Positions 9,701 through 18,111 of a stretch of DNA of 64,000 bases are shown here, piece after piece. Position 1 is the first letter of the stretch. Each line of letters opens with the position of its first letter. The notes under the pieces were generated by a model that saw nothing but the letters and a program-made list of their open reading frames with translations, did not search any database and was not told the DNA's origin. Source of the stretch: Sediminitomix flava (lineage in GTDB: Bacteria > Bacteroidota > Bacteroidia > Cytophagales > Flammeovirgaceae); NCBI RefSeq assembly GCF_003149185.1, contig NZ_QGDO01000002.1, positions 496,001 through 560,000 of the forward strand. The letters are read 5' to 3'. The position numbers and the translations under genes were made by a program.

Positions 9701-9924
9701 GAGAAGTAAAACTCTCTTATAATATTCCAAGTAAATTGCTTTCAAACATTGGTCTGAATGCAGCTACACTATCTGTAGTTGGAAGAAACTTAGCTCTTCT
9801 AAAGTCAAATACTCCAGGTTTTGACCCAGAAGTAAACTCAACTACTACAAATGCTATCGGATATGAGTCAGGACAAGCTCCAAGTACTCGTTCGATCGGA
9901 TTTAATCTAAATGTTAGATTCTAA
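6730..9924 (+). CDS. SusC/RagA-family TonB-dependent outer membrane transporter
   Basis: The 1064-residue protein imports oligomeric nutrients across the outer membrane with energy from TonB. In order it has a signal peptide (MKRLLLLFSFLGMVFLGFSQ) and a carboxypeptidase-regulatory-like domain (RTVTGTVTDPSNNPIPGVGI, residues about 22-100). Next come the TonB-box region (LDEVVVTALGVSREKKSIGY), a plug domain with the SusC signature (YVVDGTPVSNYD, NPEDVESVSVLKGAAATALY, SRAKNGVIMITTKSG), and a large beta barrel ending in FNLNVRF with terminal Phe. The length is normal. It is followed 11 nt later by its SusD partner. No regulator or sugar hydrolase is adjacent on the same strand, so the substrate is unknown; peptides or glycans are both possible. 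Confidence 0.93.
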   Translation: MKRLLLLFSFLGMVFLGFSQERTVTGTVTDPSNNPIPGVGIIVKGSQLGVSTDINGQYKITLNEEGSTLIFRLVGFQTQEIAIGNQSVIDVKLAEDIEQLDEVVVTALGVSREKKSIGYATQQVDESALLVKDPTSVANSLQGKVAGVQIRSGSGGVGASSSVVIRGYTSLSGSNQPLYVVDGTPVSNYDQGAASGGYDFGNGAQDINPEDVESVSVLKGAAATALYGSRAKNGVIMITTKSGKSSKGLGIEINTGVTFDRVFIIPDLQNEYAGGDNMDYYSFQYDPSIHGPEWEKFNGAKTLNTGTDESWGPRMDGTPVLMWHSFVPESNTYNQLVPLLPQKDNYERLFDTGITKTNSIALSNSDEKSSYRLAFTNVSQDGVVPFSTLDRNTLSLKSKTEINKYFTAFASASYVKQETRRSGFGYSGSGTNIGSSFRVWSQRQIDPDILRKHTYSEALGQQVSWNMRNIADGRTYIRWSNNPYWALENIYATDQKDRIFGNAGLQFKLNEKFSVTATARTDYYSLQIQDQVGIEGTTTPSFGESKRISQENNFEILANYNDTFAEDWSVNVIAGGNIRTVAANSLGLSTTDGLVLDNYYHVRNTVNPEVGFFSSKYEEQINSIFTSASIGYKDFLFLDASHRIDWSSTLPPDDNSFGYSALSTSFVFSELLASQDVLSFGKLRAGIGQAGAGTGAYSLYNTYSTGAYGSANIFAVPNTLPNSELKNELATEYEIGLETQLFNGRIGLEATYFNKISENQILDVSVPSTSGYSTAIINAGEIQTDGVELVISATPLKIGDFQWDMIFNYAKVKSIVNELDGDLDTYRISSVGSGWVSAEAGGSYGDMYAYQGYVYDDAGNKVVDDNGLYERSGEPVNLGSAIPESNGGFINTFRYKGFSLGAQIDFSTGGLVYSFMDRWGTKAGQTARTVGINANGKNYRDPVEEGGGILSEGVRANGEVNTQYVSAPAYFNRMRYLPEEFIYDASYVKLREVKLSYNIPSKLLSNIGLNAATLSVVGRNLALLKSNTPGFDPEVNSTTTNAIGYESGQAPSTRSIGFNLNVRF

Positions 9925-9935
9925 TTTTTTCCAAG

Positions 9936-11423
9936 ATGACAATGAAATTTTTTAATAAAACAATAAAAGTAACTGCATTTGCAGTCGCGGCATTATTCTC
10001 TTCATGTGATCACTTTGAAGAAATGAATGTCAACCCTAACCTTCCATCTCAAGCAGCTACATCTGGCTTATTATCAAATGCTCAGATTGCTATTACAGGA
10101 AGATTTGTGGGAAGCATGGGACATTTGGGTAGTCAATACACACAGCAAGTTTCTCAGGTAGAATATCCTGCACCGTCAAACTATGATGATAGTGGACAAT
10201 CTAGCTTTGCAAGTGTATATTCTGGTGCTTTGATTGATTTGAAAGAGATCATTAAACTCTGTAATGACCCTGATAAAGCAGAAAAGGTTGTTGTTTATGG
10301 AAACCTTGAAAACCAAAAAGCAGTAGCTGAAATTTTGAGTGTTTGGGCATTTCAAAATGTTACTGATGTATGGGGTGATGTTCCATACTCAGAGGCTTTA
10401 AAAGGTGATGAAGGGCTATTCCTTTCAAAATATGATACGCAAGAAGAAATCTATGATGATTTGATTGCTAGACTTACAGCTGCTTCTGCTGCTATTAAAG
10501 TTGACGGCACTCCAAAATTGGAAGGCGATTTATTCTTTGGTAGCGAGGAGAGTGATGTGCAAATGATGATGTGGAAAAAGTTTGCTAACTCATTACGTTT
10601 GAGAATGGCAATGCGTCTTTCAGAAGTAAATTCTTCAAAAGCTGATGCATTAATCAATGATGCTGATTTTGATGAAATTCTTTCAAGCTCAGACGAAGTA
10701 GTTGCTTTATATCATTTATCAACAGAAGCTGAAGCTAATCCAATTTATTACACGAATGTAATTGCAGCAGGTGGTGATAACATTGCAATATCAAATATAA
10801 TGGTAGACCATTTAACTTCTTTAAATGATCCAAGATTAGCTTCATATGCTACTCCTAGTGATGCTGCTTCAGAGTATATTGGAGTACCTTACGGTATGGC
10901 AAATGATGTAGCTCTTTCTATATCACAGGATGATTTTTCTTTAATTGGAGGGAAATTTGCAGACCAAGATGCTCCATCGATCGTTATGACAGCTTCAGAA
11001 GTTTTATTTATTAAAGCTGAAGCAATTGCTAGAGGTTATATCTCTGGTGGTGCAACTGAAGCCGAAAAAGCATATAATGATGCTATTACTACTTCAATGG
11101 AATTTAATGGTGTAGCTACTGATGATATTACAACTTATTTAGCTCAGACTTCTGTTGCTTACGATAATGCAAATTGGAGAGCAATGATTGGAGAACAAAA
11201 GTGGTTAGCATTATACATGCAAGGAGTAGAAGCATGGTCAGAATGGAGACGTTTAGACTACCCTACTCTAACACCAAGTGCAAATGGTATCATTAATCAA
11301 ATACCAAGAAGAAGAGCATATGCTTCTGATGAGTACTCTACTAATACTGCAAATGTAGAAGCAGCAGCTACTCGTATTACAGGAGGAGACTTCTATACAT
11401 CTACTGTATGGTGGGATAAATAA
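9936..11423 (+). CDS. SusD/RagB-family nutrient-binding outer membrane lipoprotein
   Basis: The 495-residue surface lipoprotein forms the lid of the SusC pore and captures its ligand. The signal peptide ends in a lipobox (LFSSC, Cys about residue 24), followed by DHFEEMNVNPNLP, the characteristic start of the SusD-like subgroup 2. Helical TPR-type segments follow (EILSVWAFQNVTDVWGDVPYSEAL, FANSLRLRMAMRLSE, EVLFIKAEAIAR, KWLALYMQGVEAWSEWRRLDYP). A second ATG two codons downstream is equally possible as start. It is the last gene of the operon; a strong hairpin follows. Confidence 0.92.
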   Translation: MTMKFFNKTIKVTAFAVAALFSSCDHFEEMNVNPNLPSQAATSGLLSNAQIAITGRFVGSMGHLGSQYTQQVSQVEYPAPSNYDDSGQSSFASVYSGALIDLKEIIKLCNDPDKAEKVVVYGNLENQKAVAEILSVWAFQNVTDVWGDVPYSEALKGDEGLFLSKYDTQEEIYDDLIARLTAASAAIKVDGTPKLEGDLFFGSEESDVQMMMWKKFANSLRLRMAMRLSEVNSSKADALINDADFDEILSSSDEVVALYHLSTEAEANPIYYTNVIAAGGDNIAISNIMVDHLTSLNDPRLASYATPSDAASEYIGVPYGMANDVALSISQDDFSLIGGKFADQDAPSIVMTASEVLFIKAEAIARGYISGGATEAEKAYNDAITTSMEFNGVATDDITTYLAQTSVAYDNANWRAMIGEQKWLALYMQGVEAWSEWRRLDYPTLTPSANGIINQIPRRRAYASDEYSTNTANVEAAATRITGGDFYTSTVWWDK

Positions 11424-11446
11424 GCCCCTCTAAAGATTTAAAAAAT

Positions 11447-11480
11447 AAGAAAGCCACTTTCAGTAGAAAGTGGCTTTCTT
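11447..11480. terminator. Bidirectional terminator after susD
   Basis: Arms AAGAAAGCCACTTT (11447-11460) and AAAGTGGCTTTCTT (11467-11480) form a perfect 14-bp stem with a 6-nt loop. The 3' arm overlaps the stop codon of the convergent minus-strand gene by 2 nt. A,T-rich flanks allow use in both directions. Confidence 0.8.
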
Positions 11481-12399
11481 ATTTATCATCATAAACAATA
11501 AAAACTGGTGAAATATTATAAAACTTTTTCCCTGTTAACTCTTTGAATAAGCGATCAACTGTTTTTCCTAAATCTAAGAGATTATTTGAAGCACTAAAGT
11601 TAAGACTGAATTCATCATTACTAAATCGATATTGCAGAGCTGAACCCGCATCAAACAGTGAAGCAGTTCTAATCCCTACACTTTTGCCGATTTCAGTAAT
11701 TTCTTTTACAGAAACTAGACCTCCATTCCCCGAAACTAAGAAACAGATATTTCCATCCTTATCCATACCACAGAGATTACGGTAAGTTTTTCTACTCCAT
11801 TGGTTTTGATTTAGTGTTTCTCTAGAAATATAATCCCAAATCTTACCATTTTTCATCACAGATGGATGTGCTTGACAAGAGTAATCAATATGCCCTAGTC
11901 TAAGACTAAAAACACTTTTAGGACCTACAATAGCCTTCCCATTAATTACTTTAAAGAAACCCGAAGAAGAGCTTTTTTCTCCAAACCTTTGTCCATCAAT
12001 AATCAGTTCACCTAAAGAATTACCTTGCTCATTGTAGAAAGAACTGTTTATAGCAAAAACAGTAGTTCCATCAACTAAACTTCTAGCACTCTCTCCTTCT
12101 TTATTATAGCTAAGACTAAAATTGTATTTATTCTTCTTAAACTTAATCAAGTAAAGTTCAGGATTAGAAATTCGGTAAAGAAGCTTCTGTATATCTCCAA
12201 TTTTTGACCTACGGAATTTTATTTCACTCACTTCTACTTGATCACTTTCATACAATAGAACGGTATCTCTTGCCAGATCAATTACTAAATCGCCTCCATT
12301 TGTAAATAAAAAATGAGCATTACTAAGAGGTTTAAAAAGGAGTAATAATAGAACTCCAAAAAGAGAAATACACAGTTTAAATAATGTTCTTTTTTTCAT
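11479..12399 (-). CDS. Exported phosphodiester glycosidase-like (NAGPA domain) protein
   Basis: The 306-residue protein starts with an uncleaved or cleaved membrane segment (LCISLFGVLLLLLF, residues 9-22). The NAGPA-type domain (formerly DUF2233) follows: FAINSSFYNEQGNSLGELIIDG near residue 130, GFFKVINGKAIVG, CQAHPSVMKNGK, then NLCGMDKDGNICFLVS and TASLFDAGSALQYRF near the C-terminus. Family members hydrolyse phosphodiester-linked sugars or bind peptidoglycan or exopolysaccharide; which applies here is unknown. It converges on the susCD operon, and a functional link to that uptake system is possible but not shown. Confidence 0.62.
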   Translation of the reverse strand: MKKRTLFKLCISLFGVLLLLLFKPLSNAHFLFTNGGDLVIDLARDTVLLYESDQVEVSEIKFRRSKIGDIQKLLYRISNPELYLIKFKKNKYNFSLSYNKEGESARSLVDGTTVFAINSSFYNEQGNSLGELIIDGQRFGEKSSSSGFFKVINGKAIVGPKSVFSLRLGHIDYSCQAHPSVMKNGKIWDYISRETLNQNQWSRKTYRNLCGMDKDGNICFLVSGNGGLVSVKEITEIGKSVGIRTASLFDAGSALQYRFSNDEFSLNFSASNNLLDLGKTVDRLFKELTGKKFYNISPVFIVYDDK

Positions 12400-12457
12400 T
12401 AATCAGATTAAAAATTAACTTCAATTACATCTTATAGAAGAGAATTGAGATGATTTA

Positions 12458-12856
12458 CTAAACTTCATACAATTCCAAAGGTAAACCATCAGGATCTTCA
12501 AAAAAAGTGAAACGTTTATCTGTAAACTCATCAACTCTAATTATCTCTGTTTTTATACCCTTTGCTTGAAGGTTCTTAACAGCCATTTCTATGTCATCTA
12601 CAGAAAAGGCTAAATGTCTCAAACCTCTAGCTTCGGGGAATGACGGTCTTTGAGGTGGAGAGGGAAATGAAAATAACTCAATTACATATTGATCGTTCAA
12701 AGCCAAATCCAACTTGTAAGAATCTCGTTCTTCTCGATACACTTCACGAATTACCTTTAAACCGAGTTTATCTACGTAAAAAGTTTTTGACCTTTCATAA
12801 TCAGAACAGATAATAGCTATATGATGAACACTTTTTAGACCTAGATTCTTTTCCAC
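12458..12856 (-). CDS. gloA2: YaeR-like VOC-family glyoxalase I-like metalloprotein
   Basis: The 132-residue single VOC protein is close to E. coli YaeR over its full length: VHHIAIICSDYERSKTFY, VYREERDSYKLDLAL, QYVIELFSFP, RGLRHLAFSVDD and KRFTFFEDPDGLPLELYEV. The usual metal ligands of the fold are visible: His in VHHIAI, Glu in VIELF, His in LRHLAF and Glu in LELYE. The substrate is not established for the family; lactoylglutathione lyase activity is not assured. It lies downstream of nqrE but beyond that operon's terminator, so it has its own transcript. Confidence 0.85.
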   Translation of the reverse strand: MEKNLGLKSVHHIAIICSDYERSKTFYVDKLGLKVIREVYREERDSYKLDLALNDQYVIELFSFPSPPQRPSFPEARGLRHLAFSVDDIEMAVKNLQAKGIKTEIIRVDEFTDKRFTFFEDPDGLPLELYEV

Positions 12857-12887
12857 TTTATTTTTCTTGAAATAAAACCATAAGAAA

Positions 12888-12919
12888 AAGCCCAGCCATC
12901 CGAATGGATAACTGGGCTT
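12888..12919 (-). terminator. Terminator of the nqr operon
   Basis: Arms AAGCCCAG (12888-12895) and CTGGGCTT (12912-12919) enclose a smaller ATCC/GGAT stem. On the minus strand the hairpin is followed by TTTTTC. It sits just after the nqrE stop and separates nqr from the VOC gene. Confidence 0.8.
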
Positions 12920-12941
12920 GTATTTTCAGAGTAAACTCAGA

Positions 12942-13553
12942 TTATAGAGAAATACCCATGAATGACATAAATGCCAATCCCATCAAACCAGTAATGATGA
13001 AAGTGATACCCAAACCTTTCAAAGGAGCAGGTACGTTAGAATATTTCATCTTCTCACGAACAGCTGCCAATGCTACAATAGCAAACAACCATCCAATACC
13101 TGATGAGAATCCATATACCGCAGATTCAGCAAAAGTGAATTCTTTTGGTACCATGAAAAGAGAAGCACCCAAAATCGCACAGTTTACCGCGATCAAAGGA
13201 AGGAAGATACCCAATGCTCCGTAAAGTGATGGAGAGAATTTCTCAACGATCATCTCTACCAACTGTACCATAGAGGCAATTACTGCAATAAACATGATGA
13301 ACTGAAGGAAAGACAAATCAATGTTTGCGAATCCTTCGCCAAGCCATGCCAAAGCACCTGCTTTAAGTACGTAGTTATATAACAACCAGTTCAAAGGAAC
13401 TGTAATAGTCAATACGAAAGTTACCGCTGCTCCTAAGCCAAGTGCTGTAGGTACTTTCTTTGAAACGGCTAGATAAGAACACATTCCAAAGAAGTAAGCG
13501 AATACCATGTTGTCGATAAAAATCGACTTAATACCAAGATTAATTAAATCCAT
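12942..13553 (-). CDS. nqrE: Na+-translocating NADH:quinone reductase subunit E
   Basis: An integral membrane subunit of Na+-NQR, which oxidises NADH, reduces quinone and pumps sodium. The 203-residue length is standard, with about six membrane helices. C25 ([11 protein letters not shown]) and C125 ([10 protein letters not shown]) are the conserved mid-membrane cysteines that, with those of NqrD, hold the iron centre between the two subunits. It is the last gene of the operon: the next gene, after a terminator, is unrelated, and nqrF is not here. Confidence 0.95.
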   Translation of the reverse strand: MDLINLGIKSIFIDNMVFAYFFGMCSYLAVSKKVPTALGLGAAVTFVLTITVPLNWLLYNYVLKAGALAWLGEGFANIDLSFLQFIMFIAVIASMVQLVEMIVEKFSPSLYGALGIFLPLIAVNCAILGASLFMVPKEFTFAESAVYGFSSGIGWLFAIVALAAVREKMKYSNVPAPLKGLGITFIITGLMGLAFMSFMGISL

Positions 13554-13592
13554 TGCTTACGATTGTTTAAAAATTCTAAGATCAGTGTTCTC

Positions 13593-14243
13593 TTATTCTT
13601 CTACATATCCGTTTCTCCAACGTTGTACCCAAATAATCATACCGATGATGATAAAGGCACCTACTGGAGAAGTCATCAAACCAACTTTAGGGAATGCATC
13701 TGGCAATACTTGAACGCCGAATACAGCACCTGAACCTAGCAATTCACGGAAGAATGCTACAGCCAAGATCACCCAAGCATAACCTAGAGATGAACCAAGA
13801 CCATCAAGAACTGAATCCCAAGGTTTGTTACCCATCGCAAAAGCCTCCAAACGTCCCATTACAATACAGTTAGTAATGATAAGACCTACATAAACCCCTA
13901 CTACTTTAGAGACATCATAGAGATAAGCTTTCAGTACCTGGTCTACTACGATTACCAATGTAGCAATTACACCAAGTTGAACGATGATACGAATACGTTG
14001 TGGTACCAAGTTTCTCATCAAAGAGATGATCAAGTTTGAGAACACGACCACAAACATTACAGCAATAGACATCACCAATGAAGGCTCCATCTTGGCTGTT
14101 ACAGCTAGAGCAGAACAGATACCCAATACCTGTACTGTAATTGGGTTGTTATCATCAAGAGGGTCAGCAACAATACCTCTCCTTCTTTTTGATAATAGCT
14201 CCTCTGATTTTTTTACTTCTTTAACTTCTGCAGTTTCAGACAT
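13593..14243 (-). CDS. nqrD: Na+-translocating NADH:quinone reductase subunit D
   Basis: Membrane subunit homologous to NqrE and paired with it in inverted topology. The 216 residues include a soluble N-terminal extension (about 30 residues, KKSEELLSKRRRGIVADPLD) and then about six helices. The conserved metal-binding cysteines are C43 (GICSALAVT) and C126 (LIITNCIVMGR). A family signature, AMGNKPWDSVLDGLGSSLGY, follows. The gap to nqrE is 39 nt and to nqrC 47 nt, consistent with one operon. Confidence 0.95.
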   Translation of the reverse strand: MSETAEVKEVKKSEELLSKRRRGIVADPLDDNNPITVQVLGICSALAVTAKMEPSLVMSIAVMFVVVFSNLIISLMRNLVPQRIRIIVQLGVIATLVIVVDQVLKAYLYDVSKVVGVYVGLIITNCIVMGRLEAFAMGNKPWDSVLDGLGSSLGYAWVILAVAFFRELLGSGAVFGVQVLPDAFPKVGLMTSPVGAFIIIGMIIWVQRWRNGYVEE

Positions 14244-14290
14244 GGCTATTTTCTAATTTCAAAAGAAAAAATCAATTAAATAGTAAGGAA

Positions 14291-15088
14291 TTAGCGCAGA
14301 GAAACTGCATTTCCTCTAATTTTCTGCATATAAGGCTCATACAGATTTAGGTAGTTCACCATCATCTCGTTCAAACCGTCACGAGTCAATGTTGCACCAG
14401 ACATACCGTCAACTTCGTTGTCAGAAATACCAGTGTTACCTTCACCTTTCATCATCAAAACCGGAGAAATTTTTCCATTTTCAACGATTGATTTACCTTG
14501 ATATCTATCTTGAACATCAGCGTCAGACATACGAGCACCCAAACCTGGAGTTTCTCCAGCGTGACCGAATACCGCACCTTTGATCGTCTTCATGTCAGGG
14601 TTCATTGCTACATATCCCCAGATGTCATTCCAAAGACCGTAACCATAAACAGGAAGAATGTAAGCCTCAACCTCAGTTTTAGAACCTTCTTTCATGAATT
14701 TGAAAATTGGAAGATTCACATCATTTACTGAAGTATAGTCGATAGAAGCTTTCTTGTCACCACCTTTCAAAGCAGCCACTTGCTTCTTCATTACTTTCCA
14801 GTTTGCTTGAACGCTTACATCTTCTGGAGATTTAGCTCCAAAGTCAGAAACTTGCTCTCCTTGAGCATTCACTACGACAGATTGAATTCTTTCTTTGTAG
14901 ATAGCGGCTAGAGCTTGTTTGTCGTCTCCAGTCACACCTACTGCTTGAAGAATTTGTTTCTTCGTATCCAATGCAATCTCAGTGTCTTGTCTTTCTTTCA
15001 AGACTACTTTTACTGTTGCCAGCAATCCACCAATGATTACTGTCATAGCGACTGCAAAACCGATTACATATCCGTTAGACTGTTGCAC
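14291..15088 (-). CDS. nqrC: Na+-translocating NADH:quinone reductase subunit C
   Basis: NqrC carries a covalently bound FMN in the periplasm-facing part of the complex. The 265-residue protein has one N-terminal membrane helix (residues 8-30) and then the FMN-binding domain. The flavinylation motif DGMSGATLT places FMN on T233; the substrate loop ETPGLGARM lies near residue 180. Its start overlaps the nqrB stop by 14 nt, indicating translational coupling. Flavinylation needs ApbE, which is not in this window. Confidence 0.95.
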   Translation of the reverse strand: MQQSNGYVIGFAVAMTVIIGGLLATVKVVLKERQDTEIALDTKKQILQAVGVTGDDKQALAAIYKERIQSVVVNAQGEQVSDFGAKSPEDVSVQANWKVMKKQVAALKGGDKKASIDYTSVNDVNLPIFKFMKEGSKTEVEAYILPVYGYGLWNDIWGYVAMNPDMKTIKGAVFGHAGETPGLGARMSDADVQDRYQGKSIVENGKISPVLMMKGEGNTGISDNEVDGMSGATLTRDGLNEMMVNYLNLYEPYMQKIRGNAVSLR

Positions 15089-16262
15089 GTTTTAATCTTC
15101 TTTTTTTGTTTGCTTCTACTACATAATAATCAACTAGCGGTGCTAGAACGTTCATCAACAAGATTGCCAACATGATTCCTTCTGGATATGCTGGGTTCCA
15201 AACTCTTATGATTACCGTTAAGATACCGATCAATGCACCGTAAATCCACTTACCAGTGTCAGTTTGAGCTGCTGTAACTGGGTCAGTTGCCATAAATACA
15301 GCACCAAAAGCAAAACCACCAGCAATTAGGTGATAGTAAGCAGGCATTTGCATATAAGTATTTGCGCCAAAAGCATTCATGATTAAGCCCATACCCATAG
15401 CACCAAGAACTGTTGCCAAGATAATACGACCACTACCTACGCGAGTACCTACCAAGATCAACGCTCCAAGCAGTACTGCTAAAGTAGATGTTTCACCGAT
15501 TGAACCAGGGATAAAACCAAAGAACAAGTTTTCAGCAGAATACAAACCTGCAGACCAAGAAGCCGTAGCTTCAGCAGCATATTTTGCTACTTCAATACCT
15601 TCAGATGAAGCTGAAGAAGCCAAACCTAAGAATGTCGCACCTGTAAAGCCGTCTACAGCAGTAGCATCAGCAAGGTCGAACCATACTTTGTCACCAGAAA
15701 TTTGTGCTGGATAAGCGAAATACAAGAATGCACGAGCAGTTAAAGCTACGTTCAAGATATTCATACCAGTACCTCCAAATACCTCTTTACCAATCAATAC
15801 AGCAAAAGCAGACGCTACGAATACTTGCCATAACGGAATAGAAGCAGGAACTACTAGAGGAATCAACATACCTGTTACCAATAGACCTTCGTTGATAGGG
15901 TGTTTTCTTAATGCTCCGAAAACAACCTCAACTAAACCACCACCAGCATAAGCTGCGATGATAATAGGAATTACTCTGATTGCACCGAAAAGTACTTTGT
16001 CGCCAAAGCCCATTTCAGCACCAGTAGCTACAGCGTGCATTTCACCAACGTTGTAGATACCGAAAAGCAGAGCAGGAATCATAGCGATGATCACTGTCAT
16101 CATCATACGCTTCAAGTCGATAGCATCACGAACATGAGCGCCTTTAGAACCCGTCACAGTTTTTGGCGTAAACATAAATGTCTCACCAGCTTCATACGGA
16201 TAGTACATTAGGCTATCCTTTGACGGTCTGTTCTTTTCGAAGAATTCGTATAAGAACTTCAT
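15075..16262 (-). CDS. nqrB: Na+-translocating NADH:quinone reductase subunit B
   Basis: The main membrane subunit, carrying a second covalent FMN and the sodium path, with riboflavin bound at its interface. The 395 residues start with the typical soluble leader (FFEKNRPSKDSLMYYPYEAGETFMF), followed by about ten helices. The FMN attachment motif is DGFTGATFL with T210. HPINEGLLVTGMLIPLVVPA (121-140) and GKEVFGGTGMNILNVALTAR (158-177) are family signatures. The ORF runs directly from the preceding nqrA gene with a 91-nt gap. Confidence 0.95.
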   Translation of the reverse strand: MKFLYEFFEKNRPSKDSLMYYPYEAGETFMFTPKTVTGSKGAHVRDAIDLKRMMMTVIIAMIPALLFGIYNVGEMHAVATGAEMGFGDKVLFGAIRVIPIIIAAYAGGGLVEVVFGALRKHPINEGLLVTGMLIPLVVPASIPLWQVFVASAFAVLIGKEVFGGTGMNILNVALTARAFLYFAYPAQISGDKVWFDLADATAVDGFTGATFLGLASSASSEGIEVAKYAAEATASWSAGLYSAENLFFGFIPGSIGETSTLAVLLGALILVGTRVGSGRIILATVLGAMGMGLIMNAFGANTYMQMPAYYHLIAGGFAFGAVFMATDPVTAAQTDTGKWIYGALIGILTVIIRVWNPAYPEGIMLAILLMNVLAPLVDYYVVEANKKRRLKRATV

Positions 16263-16353
16263 TATAATTTTGTTTTAACGTGATAACTAAAAAAATATAT
16301 TCAGCTCCACGTCATTCCATTTGTTTCGTTTAACTGTTTGTTTAAGCTTTTTG

Positions 16354-17706
16354 TTAGCTCAATCTTAGCATATCGATACCCTCACGGATAATTCCTTGCA
16401 CATCGTGCTTAGAAACATCGATAAACTCACAAAGAGCTAGATCTTCTTCAGCAACTTCATATAGACCAAGAGCCTCCATATTATCGTAGTCTTTAGCCAT
16501 AATTGCCTTGATAAGGTGCGTAGGAAGAATATCCATAGGAACTACTTTTTCAAATGCTCCTGTCATTACGAATGCTCTTTCTTCACCATTCAAAGAAGTA
16601 TCCAAAGCATATTCTTTGCTGGCGCCACCTAATAGCCCCCATGCTTTGTGAAAACTCAAACGATCAGTGATAAATCCTAACCAACCATCTTTCAAGAAGA
16701 AACGAGGTTTGTCACCTTCTGGAAGAACTGAGATTACGTGATCGTAGAAACCTACGTATCCGTCTTTCTCAATAGAAGACCCTGTCAATACGTTACCAGA
16801 GATTACTCTGACATTGTCTTGAGCAAGATTTCCTTCTACCATTTTCTTCACATTGGCACCTAGGTATGTTTGTACATAACCTGTTTTATTCAGCTCAGAA
16901 CCTGCAACAGCTACAAGTTTAGACGCATCATATTTACCCTCTAGGAAAAGTTTACCGATTTGTAATAAACCGAATGGATTGATTGTCCATACAACTTCAC
17001 CTTTATTGATAGGATTGATGTGGTGGATTTGAACCCCAACGTTACCTGCAGGGTGTGGCCCTGAAACTTTGTGTTGAGTTGCGTTCAAACCAGCAAGGAT
17101 ACTAGAACCTGCTTTTCCGTTCGTAGTCACATGTACCTCTGGAGCAAATTTCTTCAGGATATCAATACCTGCTTGTAAATATTGCTCTTGACCTTTGAAT
17201 AAGAATTCGTAGTCTGGTGCAAGTGGGTGAGAATCGAAACCAGAAACAAAAACTGCCTTTGGTTCTTGAGAAGGATTAGCAACTACTGCGTATGGACGCT
17301 GAACCAATTGAGGCCAAACCCCAGAGCTCAACATTGCAGTTTTTGCATCTTCTTTGCTAACGGAAGCTAAATCTGTATATTTTGGGAACTCGACATACTG
17401 GATTTCTTTGTCTGCCAAGATCCTTACCTCCATTAAACGTCTTTTCTCTCCACGAATGATACCCACAACTTCACCACTTACAGGTGCAGTGTACATCACG
17501 CCTTCTTGCTTGGCATCAAATAAGATCGGAGTACCAGCTTTTACTGTATCACCTTCTTTTACCAACGCTTTAGGCCTAATCATACCAACAAAATCCGTTG
17601 GCTTTAGCGCAAACGTTTCGGGCTGATCAACATTCAAAAGGTTAAGCTCAGCTTTACCTTTTAACTTGATGTCAAACCCTTTCTTTAATGTAATGTTCTT
17701 CGACAT
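16354..17706 (-). CDS. nqrA: Na+-translocating NADH:quinone reductase subunit A
   Basis: NqrA is the soluble, cytoplasm-facing, quinone-linked subunit. The 450-residue length and the sequence (KKGFDIKLKGKAELNL at the start, KPTDFVGMIRPKALVKEGDTVKAGTPILFDAK, HPAGNVGVQIHHINPINKGEVVW, GSELNKTGYV, CEFIDVSKHDVQGIIREGIDMLR) match the family throughout. It is the first gene of nqrABCDE; the promoter should lie in the 405-bp gap shared with the divergent gene at 18112. Confidence 0.95.
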   Translation of the reverse strand: MSKNITLKKGFDIKLKGKAELNLLNVDQPETFALKPTDFVGMIRPKALVKEGDTVKAGTPILFDAKQEGVMYTAPVSGEVVGIIRGEKRRLMEVRILADKEIQYVEFPKYTDLASVSKEDAKTAMLSSGVWPQLVQRPYAVVANPSQEPKAVFVSGFDSHPLAPDYEFLFKGQEQYLQAGIDILKKFAPEVHVTTNGKAGSSILAGLNATQHKVSGPHPAGNVGVQIHHINPINKGEVVWTINPFGLLQIGKLFLEGKYDASKLVAVAGSELNKTGYVQTYLGANVKKMVEGNLAQDNVRVISGNVLTGSSIEKDGYVGFYDHVISVLPEGDKPRFFLKDGWLGFITDRLSFHKAWGLLGGASKEYALDTSLNGEERAFVMTGAFEKVVPMDILPTHLIKAIMAKDYDNMEALGLYEVAEEDLALCEFIDVSKHDVQGIIREGIDMLRLS

Positions 17707-18111
17707 TGTATATAGTTTGAGAGTTTAAGCTCCAAAAATTCCTCGCAAAATTACTAAAATGTTCTTTAGAATGAAATAAAGATTTTCAGCATTTTTCGCA
17801 AAAGTTCACTGATATTTGTCAACATCCCTAAAATGTTTTTCCTGTGAAATCCTGAAAGCACCCAATATTAAGGAATTTCTACATTTTTTCTTTTTCTTAA
17901 CATTTAAGGACTTCGCTCAATACAACTCCTTGATGTAATATACTTTCCCCTTTGAAAAAAGTCATCAGAAAAGACTTTCACTAGAAAGAAAATATTATCT
18001 TGGGATTGATATCTTTATAAGAAGCTAAAGCGAACTAAGAGTTCGGCTTCTTTTTTGTTTGCCTTACTGTGCCTATGTTTTGGTATTGAATTTTGAAATC
18101 ATTGATTTACT
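17707..18111. other. Divergent intergenic region, 405 bp, with an orphan plus-strand terminator
   Basis: This gap should contain the nqrA promoter and that of the gene at 18112. It also ends in a clean plus-strand terminator (18019-18056) without any plus-strand gene before it, which suggests a short untranslated transcript within roughly 17760-18056. No convincing coding frame is present. Confidence 0.45.
18019..18056 (+). terminator. Plus-strand terminator without an upstream gene
   Basis: Outer arms AAGAAGC (18019-18025) and GCTTCTT (18046-18052) and inner arms CGAACT (18031-18036) and AGTTCG (18040-18045) form a stem with one 5-nt bulge and a 3-nt loop, then a T-run to 18056. There is no T-run in the other direction. 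Confidence 0.75.
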
